This document shows positions 45,698-53,872 of a stretch of DNA of 64,000 bases, piece by piece. The translations under genes were made by a program, and so were the position numbers. Numbering within the stretch: position 1 is the first letter of the stretch; each line of letters opens with the position of its first letter. The notes below the pieces were generated by a model. The model was not told the DNA's origin. It did not search any database and was given only the letters and a program-made list of their open reading frames with translations. Source of the stretch: Eikenella glucosivorans (GTDB lineage: Bacteria > Pseudomonadota > Gammaproteobacteria > Burkholderiales > Neisseriaceae); NCBI RefSeq assembly GCF_016025525.2, contig NZ_JACSGR010000002.1, forward strand, positions 340,337-404,336. Direction: 5' to 3'.

Positions 45698-46348
45698 ATG
45701 ACCGAACCCCGCTTCCCCCAAGACATCTACACCGAGCCAGAAGTCGATCCCGACACCCTCGCCAACCTCGGCCCACTCGCCCCCATGGCCGGCATCTGGG
45801 AAGGCCGCAAAGGCACCGATGTCAACCCCAAAGCCGACGGCCCCGAAACCGATGCCTACATCGAACGCTACGAGCTCCAACCCATCGACGGCCAAACCAA
45901 CGGCCCCCAGCTCTTCTACGGCCTGCGCTACCATACCCGCATCGTCCAGCCGGGCGAAGTGGAAACCTTCCACGACCAAGTCGGCTACTGGCTGTGGGAG
46001 CCCGCCACCGGCAACATCATCCTCACCCTCTCCATCCCGCGCGGCCAAACCGCCATGGCCGTCGGCCACGCCGCCCCCGATGCCAAAAGCTTCACCCTCA
46101 CCGCCGTACGCGGCTCCGACACCAACGGCATCTCCTCCAACCCCTTCCTCGAACACGCCTTCAAAACCGAGCGCTACACCATCCAAGTGCGCATCAACGA
46201 CGACGGCACCTGGGCCTACCGCCAAGAAACCGTGCTGCGGATTCCCGGCCAAAGCGAACCCTTCGCCCACACCGACCACAACACCCTGCACAAAATCGGC
46301 GAGCCCACCCCCAACCCCACCGCCCTCGCCGCGCAGAAAAAAGGCTGA
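45698..46348 (+). CDS. nitrobindin-like heme-binding beta-barrel protein
   Basis: A 216-residue protein of the THAP4/nitrobindin (FABP-like) heme-barrel family. The signature GIWEGRKGTDVNP (GxWxGxG type) is near residue 35, and barrel strands follow (LFYGLRYHTRIV, VGYWLWEPATGNIILTLSIPRG). Family members bind heme and react with nitric oxide or peroxynitrite. ATG at 45698 has AAGGAG 7 bases upstream, a strong site. A DUS-pair terminator follows at 46373. Confidence 0.82.
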   Translation: MTEPRFPQDIYTEPEVDPDTLANLGPLAPMAGIWEGRKGTDVNPKADGPETDAYIERYELQPIDGQTNGPQLFYGLRYHTRIVQPGEVETFHDQVGYWLWEPATGNIILTLSIPRGQTAMAVGHAAPDAKSFTLTAVRGSDTNGISSNPFLEHAFKTERYTIQVRINDDGTWAYRQETVLRIPGQSEPFAHTDHNTLHKIGEPTPNPTALAAQKKG

Positions 46349-46372
46349 AGCCCGTTGCTCCGATGGCAGTGC

Positions 46373-46416
46373 AAAGGCTACCTGAAAATCCAGAAGACGG
46401 TTTTCAGGTAGCCTTT
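46373..46416 (+). terminator. DUS-pair terminator after the nitrobindin-like gene
   Basis: AAAGGCTACCTGAAAA and TTTTCAGGTAGCCTTT with a 12-base spacer, then TATTG. Confidence 0.7.
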
Positions 46417-46560
46417 ATTGCAGCTGTAAAATGATATTTTATTGATTATTATGGTGTTTATCGCCATGTTTTCCGCCGGCTCCTCCGCCCTCACATTCGC
46501 CCGCCGCCCCCGCCTGTGCTACACTGTGCCCCGTTTTCCCAACCGATTTTCCCAAACGCC

Positions 46561-47610
46561 ATGAAACGCAAACTCGCCCCCGCCCTCAGCGCCCTGCTTA
46601 TCCTCGCCGCCTGCAGCAGCGAGCAGCCCGTGCAACCCGTGCCGGATAGTCAAAGAATCACGCCCGAAGCCAGCCTGCCGCTCTCCGAAACCGGCTTCAG
46701 CCAAAACCCCCAAGTGCAGCGCTTTATCCGCCGCCAGGCCGGGGAAGGCGTGATGGGCGAGGCGCAGTTGCAGCAGTTTTTCGCGCAGTCGGTGTATAAA
46801 GGCAACATCATCAACATCATGAACCGCCCCGGCACGTCCCGCCCATGGTATGAGTTCCGCAGCGGCAATGCCGGCGCCGGCAAAATCAACGGCGGCCGCC
46901 GCTTCCACCAGCAATACCGCCAGGTGCTCGACCAAGTGGCGCGCGAATACGGCGTGCCGGCCGAAGTGCTGGTGGCCATCGTGGGCATCGAAACCAACTA
47001 CGGCAGCAATATGGGCAGCTTCCGCCTGGCCGATTCGCTGCCCACCCTCGCTTTCGGCTACCCGCGCCGTGGAGAATTTTTCCAGCAGGAGCTGCACGAA
47101 TTCCTGCTGATGGCCAAAGAAGAAGGCCGCGACCCCTTCGGCTTCACCGGCAGCTATGCCGGCGCCATGGGCATGCCGCAGTTCATGCCCTCCAGCTACC
47201 GCAAATGGGCGGTGGATTACGACGGCGATGGCCAGCGCAATATTTGGGGCAGCGTGCCCGATGTGGCCGCTTCCGTGGCCAACTATCTGAAGGCCCACGG
47301 CTGGCAGCGCGGCGGCAGGATGATGGTGCCCGTGGCCCTCACGCCCACGCCCGAGCTTTTGACGCTGATTGAGGAAAAAACCGCGCTGGGTAAAACCGTG
47401 GGCGAGCTGCGGCAGATGGGCGTGGTGCTGCTCGAAGACGTGCCCGACCACGAAAAAGCCGTGCTGTTCCGCCTGGAAACCGCGCCCGGCCAGTATGAAT
47501 ACTATATCGGCCTAAACAATTTCTACGCCGTTTGGCAATATAACCACAGCCGCCTGTATGTGAGCGCCGTGCGCGAAATCGCCAACGGTGTGAGCGGCGG
47601 CAAGCTGTAA
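46561..47610 (+). CDS. mltB: membrane-bound lytic murein transglycosylase B
   Basis: A 349-residue outer-membrane lipoprotein, signal peptide with lipobox LILAAC. The catalytic glutamate is in VGIETNYGSNMG, then GAMGMPQFMPSSYRKWAVD and the GDGQRNIWGSVPDV segment, matching MltB. It cuts glycan strands to 1,6-anhydro-muropeptides, whose sugar AnmK recycles. ATG at 46561 was chosen because it directly precedes the signal peptide; a start 45 bases upstream gives an unlikely N-terminus. Confidence 0.93.
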   Translation: MKRKLAPALSALLILAACSSEQPVQPVPDSQRITPEASLPLSETGFSQNPQVQRFIRRQAGEGVMGEAQLQQFFAQSVYKGNIINIMNRPGTSRPWYEFRSGNAGAGKINGGRRFHQQYRQVLDQVAREYGVPAEVLVAIVGIETNYGSNMGSFRLADSLPTLAFGYPRRGEFFQQELHEFLLMAKEEGRDPFGFTGSYAGAMGMPQFMPSSYRKWAVDYDGDGQRNIWGSVPDVAASVANYLKAHGWQRGGRMMVPVALTPTPELLTLIEEKTALGKTVGELRQMGVVLLEDVPDHEKAVLFRLETAPGQYEYYIGLNNFYAVWQYNHSRLYVSAVREIANGVSGGKL

Positions 47611-47636
47611 GCAGCCATACGCATCCATTCGGCGAT

Positions 47637-47708
47637 AGGGCTACCTGAAACGTGAGCTTCACGAAGCTAACAAGCAGCAACCGGTTTTTCAGGTAGCCTT
47701 TCCTTTTG
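47637..47708 (+). terminator. DUS pair around a repeat remnant after mltB
   Basis: AGGGCTACCTGAAA, a short remnant GAGCTTCACGAAGCTAACAAG, then TTTTTCAGGTAGCCTTTCCTTTT. Confidence 0.6.
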
Positions 47709-47732
47709 ATGCAGCGCCGGGCGATTGCCTTA

Positions 47733-47840
47733 TATAAGCGGATTAAATTGACCTTCGATACAAGGCGGCGAGCCGCAGATAGTACACACGTACAGCAAGG
47801 CGAACCAATGCCGTAGCGAAGGTTAAGTTAATTCGCTATA
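47733..47840. mobile_element. Correia-like short element, copy 1
   Basis: A 108-base element with inverted ends TATAAGCGGATTAAATT and AAGTTAATTCGCTATA. The inside holds ACAAGGCGGCGAGCCGCAG, AGTACACACGTACAGCAAGGC and GCCGTAGCG, the same building blocks as neisserial Correia repeats, but without the internal segment of the 150-base form. It is over 90 percent identical by eye to the reverse complement of 59887-59993. It sits in the 361-base gap between mltB and fdx. Confidence 0.85.
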
Positions 47841-47971
47841 TCCGGCGCCACGGCATATCGTTTCTATTTGGCGCGGCTATAAGGGCTACCTGAAAAACCA
47901 ATCAACTGTTTTCAGGTAGCCTTTTCCGCTACAATACGCCACTCACAATATCAGCAAGAAAGCCACACACC

Positions 47972-48313
47972 ATGCCCAAAATCACCGTATTGCCGCACAG
48001 CGAATTGTGCCCTGAAGGCAAAGTCATCGAAAACGCCCCCGAAGGCGAAAGCATCTGCAGCCTGCTGCTGGAAAACGGCATCGAAATCGAGCACGCCTGC
48101 GAGCAATCCTGCGCCTGCACCACCTGCCACGTGATCGTGCGCCAAGGCTTCGACAGCCTGGAAGAGCCCAGCGAAATCGAAGAAGACCTGCTCGACCAAG
48201 CCTGGGGCTTGGAAGCCGAATCGCGCCTGAGCTGCCAGGCCAAAGTGGCCGGCGAAGACCTTGTGGTGGAAATCCCCAAATACACCATCAACCACGCCCG
48301 CGAGCATCACTGA
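47972..48313 (+). CDS. fdx: ISC-type [2Fe-2S] ferredoxin
   Basis: A 113-residue ferredoxin that gives electrons in ISC iron-sulfur cluster assembly. The cluster cysteines are C43, C49, C52 and C88 in HACEQSCACTTCHV and SRLSCQ, the same spacing as E. coli Fdx. A likely -10 (TACAAT, 47930-47935) lies after a DUS pair at 47883-47926. iscX follows, but hscB is far away and iscSUA/hscA are not in the window. Confidence 0.94.
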   Translation: MPKITVLPHSELCPEGKVIENAPEGESICSLLLENGIEIEHACEQSCACTTCHVIVRQGFDSLEEPSEIEEDLLDQAWGLEAESRLSCQAKVAGEDLVVEIPKYTINHAREHH

Positions 48314-48331
48314 TTTTCAGGTAGCCCCATC

Positions 48332-48526
48332 ATGAAATGGACCGACACCCAGCGCATTGCCGAAGAACTCTTCGACCGGCATCCCGAAATCGACCCCAAC
48401 ACCATCCGCTTCACCCAGCTGCGCCAGCTCATCCTCGAGCTGCCCGAATTTAACGACGACCCGCAGCGCAGCGGCGAGCGCATCCTCGAAGCCGTGCAGC
48501 AGGCCTGGATCAACGAAGCCGAGTAA
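48332..48526 (+). CDS. iscX: IscX Fe-S assembly regulator
   Basis: A 64-residue acidic helical protein that binds IscS and modulates cluster formation; WTDTQRIAEELFDRHP and LRQLILELPEF are typical. It starts 18 bases after fdx. The space between is occupied by the DUS TTTTCAGGTAGCC, whose CAGG lies 9 bases before the ATG and is the only visible ribosome-binding-like sequence. Translation may depend on it or on coupling. Confidence 0.93.
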   Translation: MKWTDTQRIAEELFDRHPEIDPNTIRFTQLRQLILELPEFNDDPQRSGERILEAVQQAWINEAE

Positions 48527-48541
48527 ACCTAAGCCATCACC

Positions 48542-48588
48542 CTATTTCAGGTAGCCCGTATCCCGCACACAGGCTACCTGAAAAATTC
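48542..48588. repeat. inverted DUS pair between iscX and xth
   Basis: TTTCAGGTAGCCC and AGGCTACCTGAAAAA separated by 14 bases. The second copy ends about 15 bases before the xth start codon, so the hairpin lies in the xth leader. Confidence 0.6.
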
Positions 48589-48604
48589 ATTCCGAAAGCC
48601 AAGC

Positions 48605-49372
48605 ATGAAAATCGCCACCTGGAACGTCAACTCCCTCAAAGTGCGCCTGCCGCACGTGAGCGACTGGCTGATTCAGCAGCAGCCCGATATCCTCTGCCTG
48701 CAAGAGCTCAAGCTCGATCAAGACCAATTCCCCCTCGCCGCCTTCGAACTCTCCGGCTACCGCGCCGTGTGGAGCGGGCAGAAAACCTACAACGGCGTCG
48801 CCATCCTCAGCCGCGAAACCGCCCAAGACGTGCACACCAGCCTGCCCGCCCTGCCCAACGACCCGCAGCGGCGTGTGATTGCCGCCACCATCGGCGGCGT
48901 GCGCGTAGTGAACGTGTATTGCGTAAACGGCGAGGCCGTGGGCAGCGAAAAATTTGCCTATAAACAGCAATGGTTTGCCGCCCTGACCGAATTTTTACGC
49001 GATGAATTGGCACGCCATTCCGAGCTGGTGCTGCTTGGCGATTTCAACATCGCCCCCGCCGATTTGGATGTGTACGACCCGGAAAAATGGCAGGGCAAAA
49101 TCCTCTGCTCCGCCGAAGAACGCGCCTGGTTTCAAACCCTGCTCGGCCTCGGACTCACCGACAGCCTGCGCCACCTACACCCCGCCGAACCGCTCTACAC
49201 ATGGTGGGACTACCGCATGAACATGTTCCGCCGCAAACTCGGCCTGCGTATCGACCACATCCTCGCCAGCCAAGCCCTGCTGCCGCGCCTCACTGCCGCC
49301 GGCGTGGACACCGCCCCGCGCGCGCTTGAACGCCCCAGCGACCACGCGCCGGTGTGGGCGGAGTTTGCCTAA
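48605..49372 (+). CDS. xth: exodeoxyribonuclease III
   Basis: A 255-residue AP endonuclease / 3'-phosphodiesterase of the EEP fold used in base-excision repair. Motifs: ATWNVNSL (N-terminal metal site), CLQELKLD with the metal glutamate, GDFNIAP, and LRIDHILAS followed by SDHAPV with the catalytic histidine. ATG start; no strong SD sequence, with a DUS hairpin just upstream. Confidence 0.95.
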   Translation: MKIATWNVNSLKVRLPHVSDWLIQQQPDILCLQELKLDQDQFPLAAFELSGYRAVWSGQKTYNGVAILSRETAQDVHTSLPALPNDPQRRVIAATIGGVRVVNVYCVNGEAVGSEKFAYKQQWFAALTEFLRDELARHSELVLLGDFNIAPADLDVYDPEKWQGKILCSAEERAWFQTLLGLGLTDSLRHLHPAEPLYTWWDYRMNMFRRKLGLRIDHILASQALLPRLTAAGVDTAPRALERPSDHAPVWAEFA

Positions 49373-49390
49373 CGCATTCTTTCTGCGATT

Positions 49391-49426
49391 AAAAAAGGCT
49401 ACCTGAAATTTTCAGGTAGCCTTTTT
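49391..49426. terminator. perfect bidirectional DUS terminator between xth and pyrC
   Basis: AAAAAAGGCTACCTGAAA and TTTTCAGGTAGCCTTTTT meet with almost no spacer. T-tracts follow on both strands, serving the convergent xth and pyrC genes. Confidence 0.88.
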
Positions 49427-49450
49427 GTATCAGAATTCGAGCGGCGGGGT

Positions 49451-50488
49451 TTATTCCTGCATCGTCCAAGCCACGCTGCCGCCGGCGCGCATGGGGACGA
49501 GCTGCCCGCCGTTGCCGATGGGGAAGCTGTCGGGCACGGTTTGCATTTGTTTCACCAGGGTGATGGTGTCGCGGTTTTCAGGCAGGCCGTAGAAGCGGGC
49601 GCCGTTTTGCGAGGCGAAGGCTTCGAGTTTGTGTAGCGCGCCGATTTGCTCGAAGGCTTCGGCGTAGAGCTCGATGGCGGTGGCGGCGCTGAAGATGCCG
49701 GCGCAGCCGCAGGCGTTTTCTTTGGCGCTTTGCGGGTGGGGGGCGGAGTCGGTGCCAAGGAAGAATTTGTGCGATTGTGCGCCGGACACGGCTTCGAGCA
49801 GGGCGCGGCGGTGGCTTTCGCGTTTGAGCACGGGCAGGCAGTAGTGGTGGGGGCGCACGCCGCCCACGAGTAGGTCGTTGCGGTTGAGCAGCAGGTGTTG
49901 GGGGGTAACGGTGGCGGCGAGGTTTTCGCCGCTTTGGCACACGAGGCGGGCGGCTTCGGCGGTGGTGATGTGTTCGAACACGACTTTGAGGCCGGGCACC
50001 CGGTCGAGCACAGGCAAGAGAATGCGGTCGATGAAGGCGGCTTCGCGGTCGAAGATGTCGATGGCGGGGTCGGTGACTTCGCCGTGCACGAGGAAGCGCA
50101 GGTCTTGGGCGGCGATTTCTTCGAGCACGGGGATGAGCTTGAACAGATCGGTGACGCCGCTGTCGGAGTTGGTGGTGGCGCCGGCGGGATAGAGTTTGAA
50201 GGCGGCGATACCGGCGGCTTTGGCTTGGCGCACGAGCTCGGGGGTGGCGTGGTCGGTGAGGTAGAGTGTCATCAGGGGCTGGAAGTGGCTGCCGGGGGGC
50301 AGGGCGGCGAGGATGCGTTCGCGGTAGGCCAGTGCATCGGCCACGCTGACGACGGGGGGCTTGAGGTTGGGCATGATGACGGCGCGCCCCATTTGGCGGG
50401 CGGTGTGGGGCAGGACGTGGCGGAGGGTGTCGCCGTCGCGCAGGTGGAGGTGCATGTCGTCGGGGCGGATGAGGGTGAGGGTTTGCAT
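49451..50488 (-). CDS. pyrC: dihydroorotase
   Basis: A 345-residue class II dihydroorotase of pyrimidine synthesis. DMHLHLRDGD holds the metal histidines H13 and H15. The carboxylated lysine lies in AFKLYPAGATTNSDSGV, and VFEHITTAEA and FLGTDSAPH bring the other zinc ligands and catalytic aspartate. The DUS after the start (50540) belongs to a structured-repeat remnant. Confidence 0.96.
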   Translation of the reverse strand: MQTLTLIRPDDMHLHLRDGDTLRHVLPHTARQMGRAVIMPNLKPPVVSVADALAYRERILAALPPGSHFQPLMTLYLTDHATPELVRQAKAAGIAAFKLYPAGATTNSDSGVTDLFKLIPVLEEIAAQDLRFLVHGEVTDPAIDIFDREAAFIDRILLPVLDRVPGLKVVFEHITTAEAARLVCQSGENLAATVTPQHLLLNRNDLLVGGVRPHHYCLPVLKRESHRRALLEAVSGAQSHKFFLGTDSAPHPQSAKENACGCAGIFSAATAIELYAEAFEQIGALHKLEAFASQNGARFYGLPENRDTITLVKQMQTVPDSFPIGNGGQLVPMRAGGSVAWTMQE

Positions 50489-50514
50489 GGCGGACTTTCG
50501 TGTGGGGGTGATGT

Positions 50515-50551
50515 TTTTAGCTTCGTTGAAGCTGACGCTTTCAGGTAGCCT
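50515..50551. repeat. DUS-capped structured repeat remnant
   Basis: TTTTTAGCTTCGTTGAAGCTGACGC then TTTCAGGTAGCCT. The centre has been lost by joining TAGCTTCG directly to TTGAAGCT, leaving a small hairpin AGCTTC/GAAGCT upstream of pyrC. Confidence 0.75.
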
Positions 50552-50577
50552 GCGGGAAGGTTGGGGCTACCTGAAAA

Positions 50578-50805
50578 TTATTTGTGTCGGATAACGAGGA
50601 TGAATACGCCGTTTTCTGTGCCGGAAGAAAGGAGTTGGTGGCCGGTTTGGCGGCAGAAGGCGGCGAAGTCGTCGGGGGCGCCGGGGTCGGTGGCGCGCAC
50701 GGACAGGAGTTGCCCGGCCTGCATGGTGGCAAGGGCTTTTTTGGCGCGCAGGATGGGCAGGGGGCATTTGAGACCGGTGAGGTCGAGCTGGAGGTCGGGG
50801 GTCAT
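50578..50805 (-). CDS. TusA-like sulfurtransferase
   Basis: A 75-residue protein of the TusA/SirA family. The conserved cysteine C14 lies in GLKCPLPILRAKKAL (CPxP motif), followed by the two-strand, one-helix pattern ending in VFILVIRHK. TusA relays sulfur from IscS for tRNA thiolation (the acceptor chain ending in MnmA) or molybdenum cofactor synthesis; related paralogues serve other sulfur routes. ATG start. Confidence 0.88.
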   Translation of the reverse strand: MTPDLQLDLTGLKCPLPILRAKKALATMQAGQLLSVRATDPGAPDDFAAFCRQTGHQLLSSGTENGVFILVIRHK

Positions 50806-50879
50806 GGTGTGGGTTCTGTTGGTTTGGATGGGCGGATTATAGCGGAAAGTGGCAACGCAAACTTTGGTTTGAATGTGGA

Positions 50880-50923
50880 AAGGCTACCTGAAAATGGGAA
50901 AAATGTTTTTCAGGTAGCCTTTA
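50880..50923. terminator. inverted DUS pair after the zinc-ribbon gene
   Basis: AGGCTACCTGAAAA and TTTTTCAGGTAGCCT with a 12-base spacer, 12 bases after the stop of the minus-strand zinc-ribbon gene; the probable 3' end of the HEPN-zinc ribbon unit. Confidence 0.65.
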
Positions 50924-50934
50924 GCTTGGCAAGA

Positions 50935-51129
50935 TTATCGGAGGGAGAAAATTCGTTGTAGCCAATCGGCTTTTGTTGTTTGCAACGTAAAATCTGCGCC
51001 ACCGCATTTGGTGCAACGTTCCGGCTGGGGAATGCCTGCGTCCGAACGGGTAAATGCTGCATATTTCTGCCCGCAGTTTCGGCATATCCAGTAATCGGTT
51101 TTGCCGATTTCCCTTGGCGCAATCGGCAT
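50935..51129 (-). CDS. small zinc-ribbon protein coupled to a HEPN-like protein
   Basis: A 64-residue protein with two CxxC pairs, C16-x2-C19 (ICRNCGQ) and C39-x2-C42 (CTKCGG), typical of a zinc ribbon. It starts two bases after the stop of the upstream HEPN-like gene (TGA-AG-ATG), so the two are almost certainly translated together. I know of no family name. A nucleic-acid-binding or antitoxin-like role is an inference from the pairing only. Confidence 0.68.
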   Translation of the reverse strand: MPIAPREIGKTDYWICRNCGQKYAAFTRSDAGIPQPERCTKCGGADFTLQTTKADWLQRIFSLR

Positions 51130-51131
51130 CT

Positions 51132-51890
51132 TCAGTCTTCTTTCACAAAAGGGTAATACGGTTTGCCCCAGGCATAGTCGGGATGTTGCTGCATGATATG
51201 CAGTACCAGCGGCAGCAGGCTGATGAGGATGCGGCAGGCGTCTTTGAGTTGATTGCGGTTGGCCGAACTGCCGTAGGTTGCACCGCCGTGGATAATTTGG
51301 TTGCGCAGGGTGTAGAGGCGGTCGAACATAATTAGCAGCACGGTATCGGTATCTTGTGCGGCTAAGGCGCGTTGTGCTTTTTTCCCTGCTTTTTCAAATT
51401 CTTCTTGCCAAGCGATTTCTGAAATTTTGCCGTTATGGAAATCCCCAAACGGCTGGAAAACATAGCGGTTGCCCAAGAGGGAGCGGATTGCGCCGGGAAA
51501 GGTTTGCCATACTAAGGCATAAATCAGCTTTTCTTCATCCAAACGGCAGATAGTGTTTAGGAATTGGCGGAAATGGCTTCGGTCGCCGGATATTTCCCGT
51601 TCATCAATTTCGCGGGCATAGGCAGCATTGAAAGCAATCCATAATGCTTGGAAGCCGGTATCCCAATCCGGCGCGAAAGAAAGCCGCCCGCCCTGTTGGG
51701 CCAGCATTTGCTGCATATGCTTGGGGATAGCCGGCTGCTTGGCATGATTGGCCGTATCTTTGCCGCTCAACAACTCTTCAGCCTTATCCAACCAGCTTAA
51801 CGCACGGTGGATGCGCAGTCGGAATGGGTCGGAGTAGGTATCGCGGTGTTGGTGGTAATGGGTTTGAATGGTAGATAGGTTGATGCTCAT
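51132..51890 (-). CDS. HEPN-like helical protein
   Basis: A 252-residue mainly helical protein. Near the C-terminus the motif R196-N-Q-I-I-H201 in LYTLRNQIIHGGATYGSS fits the R-x4-H active site of HEPN ribonuclease or nucleotide-binding domains. The tail (ISLLPLVLHIMQQHPDYAWG, then KPYYPFV) resembles uncharacterised HEPN-containing proteins. HEPN proteins are common in toxin-antitoxin and anti-phage systems. It forms a two-gene unit with the zinc-ribbon protein. The start ATG at 51890 lies in a leader that carries a DUS. Confidence 0.68.
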   Translation of the reverse strand: MSINLSTIQTHYHQHRDTYSDPFRLRIHRALSWLDKAEELLSGKDTANHAKQPAIPKHMQQMLAQQGGRLSFAPDWDTGFQALWIAFNAAYAREIDEREISGDRSHFRQFLNTICRLDEEKLIYALVWQTFPGAIRSLLGNRYVFQPFGDFHNGKISEIAWQEEFEKAGKKAQRALAAQDTDTVLLIMFDRLYTLRNQIIHGGATYGSSANRNQLKDACRILISLLPLVLHIMQQHPDYAWGKPYYPFVKED

Positions 51891-51939
51891 AGGAAATTCC
51901 TGTTTTCAGGTAGCCTTTTCCCTGCCTGCACATAACCGC

Positions 51940-52848
51940 TCACATCACCGCCAGCGCGGCCAGGCATTTTTCGCGTTGGCCGTTTTGCGGGGGGATGGTT
52001 TGGCCGGGCAGGATGAGGGTGTAGCGCTGACCGCGGCCGTGGGCTTCGAGCACGCGGTAGCACAAGAGGCCGGCGAGGCGGTCGGTGCCGGTGCCGGCGG
52101 GGTAGTCGGCGTAGCTGATGATGTGGTCGGCGGCATGGAAGGCGGGTTCTTCGAAATGTTTGTCGAGCAGGCGGCCGCTTTTGGCGTAGTTTTTCCAGGC
52201 GATGTGTTGCAGCGAGGTGCCGGGCTGGTGGTCTTGCAGGTAGGCGAGGTCTTCGTTGCCGCCGAGTTTGCGGCGCGGCTCGCCTTCTTCGGCGGGGGTG
52301 CTGCCGGGCGGGGCGGTGTGCGGCTGGGGCGCAGGGTACACCAGGCCTTCTTCCGGCCAGTGCCACACGCATTCGACGCTGCTGATGGCAAACGGCCACA
52401 CGCTGGCGCAGCGCAGCGGCGGCAGGATCAGCCGGCCGCGCCGCGCGGGCAATACAGGCCAGGCGAAGGGCTTAGGCTGTTTGGCAGTGAACAGGGCGGC
52501 GCGGAATTCGGGCTCGCCATCGCGGCGGCTGTCGGGTGCGAACCACAGCTGGCGGTGGCGCGCCTTGGCCGAGGCGGCGGGCAGCAGCAGGATGTCGGCG
52601 GGTTGGCCTTGGAAGATTTCTTCGGGCAGGGTGAGGTCGAGGCGCAGGCCGATGAGCTGCAGGCAGTTGAGCAGGAGGCCCACACACAAAAATCCGGCCA
52701 GCCAGAAGGCCACCAGATAGGCGAGGTTCACTTGATAGTTCAAACCCACCAGCCACAGCAGCCCTACCATCACAGCCAGGGTAACGCCGAGGCGGGTGGG
52801 GCGCAGGCGCAAATCGCGCAGGCGGGGGCTGTATTGATTGGCGCTCAC
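51940..52848 (-). CDS. DUF58 protein
   Basis: A 302-residue protein of the DUF58 family, almost always encoded next to MoxR ATPases. Two N-terminal membrane helices (GVTLAVMVGLLWLVGLNY, LAYLVAFWLAGFLCVGL) precede the domain with the diagnostic core DLAYLQDHQPGTSLQHIAWKNYAKSG. The GTG start at 52848 overlaps the moxR stop (GTGA), a classic translational coupling. The C-terminal part lacks a clear vWA MIDAS, consistent with the family. Confidence 0.88.
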   Translation of the reverse strand: MSANQYSPRLRDLRLRPTRLGVTLAVMVGLLWLVGLNYQVNLAYLVAFWLAGFLCVGLLLNCLQLIGLRLDLTLPEEIFQGQPADILLLPAASAKARHRQLWFAPDSRRDGEPEFRAALFTAKQPKPFAWPVLPARRGRLILPPLRCASVWPFAISSVECVWHWPEEGLVYPAPQPHTAPPGSTPAEEGEPRRKLGGNEDLAYLQDHQPGTSLQHIAWKNYAKSGRLLDKHFEEPAFHAADHIISYADYPAGTGTDRLAGLLCYRVLEAHGRGQRYTLILPGQTIPPQNGQREKCLAALAVM

Positions 52849-53753
52849 GATACAGCTACCTGGAGCAGCATCTGCTCGAGCAGCTGAGTGATGGATTGCG
52901 GCTGCAGGGTTTGCAGGCGGTGCCCAGCCACGGCCACCCACACGGCTTTGATGTCTTCCGGCAGCACAAAGTCGCGTCCGGCCAAGAAAGCCCAGGCTTT
53001 GGCGGCTTTCACCACAGCCAGGCCGGCGCGCGGGCTGAGGCCGTTTACAAACAGGCCGGGCTGGCGCGTGGCCTGTACCAGGCGGTATACATAATCGGTG
53101 GCCTGCTGCGAACAGGTTACCTGCATGGCCTCAGCCTGCCATTGCAGCAGGATTTCGGCGTTGCACACGGCTTTGAGCGCGGGCAGCAGGCGGCGGCGGT
53201 CGCCTTGGGCGTAGAGCTGGCGTTCGGCTTCGGCAGAGGGGTAGCCCAGCGATAGGCGCATCATGAAGCGGTCGAGTTGCGATTCGGGCAGCGGGAAGGT
53301 GCCGAGCTGCTCGACCGGGTTTTGCGTGGCGATCACGAAGAAGGGCTTGGGCAGACGGTAGGTTTTGCCATCTACGGAAACCTGTTTTTCTTCCATGGCT
53401 TCGAGCAGGGCAGATTGCATTTTGGGCGAGGCGCGGTTGATTTCGTCGGCGAGCAGGAAGTGGTAGAAAATGGGGCCGGGATGGAATTTGAACTGGCCGT
53501 CGGCCGGCTGGAACACGTTCACGCCCAAGAGGTCGGCGGGTAGCATGTCGTTGGTGAATTGCACGCGGCGGTAGCCCAGGCCGAGCACCACGGCCAGGCC
53601 GTGCGCCAGCGTGGTTTTGCCCACGCCGGGCACGTCTTCGAGCAGCACGTGGCCGTCGGCCAGGATGCTGGCCATCAGGTGCTGGAGTACGGTTTCTTTG
53701 CCGAGAATCAGGGCGTTGAGTTGGGTGAAGACGTTTTGCAAGTGGGGGTTCAT
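52845..53753 (-). CDS. MoxR-family AAA+ ATPase
   Basis: A 302-residue AAA+ ATPase. Walker A GVGKTT (residues 43-48), Walker B LLADEINR, sensor 1 FVIATQNP and arginine finger region PESQLDRF are all present. MoxR proteins act as chaperones, often with a DUF58/vWA partner, in maturation of complexes or stress response. It is coupled to the DUF58 gene downstream. A degenerate DUS lies near its 3' end. ATG start. Confidence 0.93.
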   Translation of the reverse strand: MNPHLQNVFTQLNALILGKETVLQHLMASILADGHVLLEDVPGVGKTTLAHGLAVVLGLGYRRVQFTNDMLPADLLGVNVFQPADGQFKFHPGPIFYHFLLADEINRASPKMQSALLEAMEEKQVSVDGKTYRLPKPFFVIATQNPVEQLGTFPLPESQLDRFMMRLSLGYPSAEAERQLYAQGDRRRLLPALKAVCNAEILLQWQAEAMQVTCSQQATDYVYRLVQATRQPGLFVNGLSPRAGLAVVKAAKAWAFLAGRDFVLPEDIKAVWVAVAGHRLQTLQPQSITQLLEQMLLQVAVS

Positions 53754-53831
53754 GTTGTGGTTATCCTGATTATTGTGTGAATGGGGCTACCTGAAAAAGG
53801 TTACCTGAAAATATTGTGCCGTTGGCGGTGA

Positions 53832-53864
53832 AAATATGCCCTGTCAAACCAACAGGGCATATTT
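53832..53864 (-). terminator. terminator of the rimP-rbfA gene cluster
   Basis: Perfect 13-base arms AAATATGCCCTGT and ACAGGGCATATTT with a 7-base loop, then TTTT on the minus strand, 9 bases after the rbfA stop codon. Confidence 0.88.
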
Positions 53865-53872
53865 CAGGTAGC

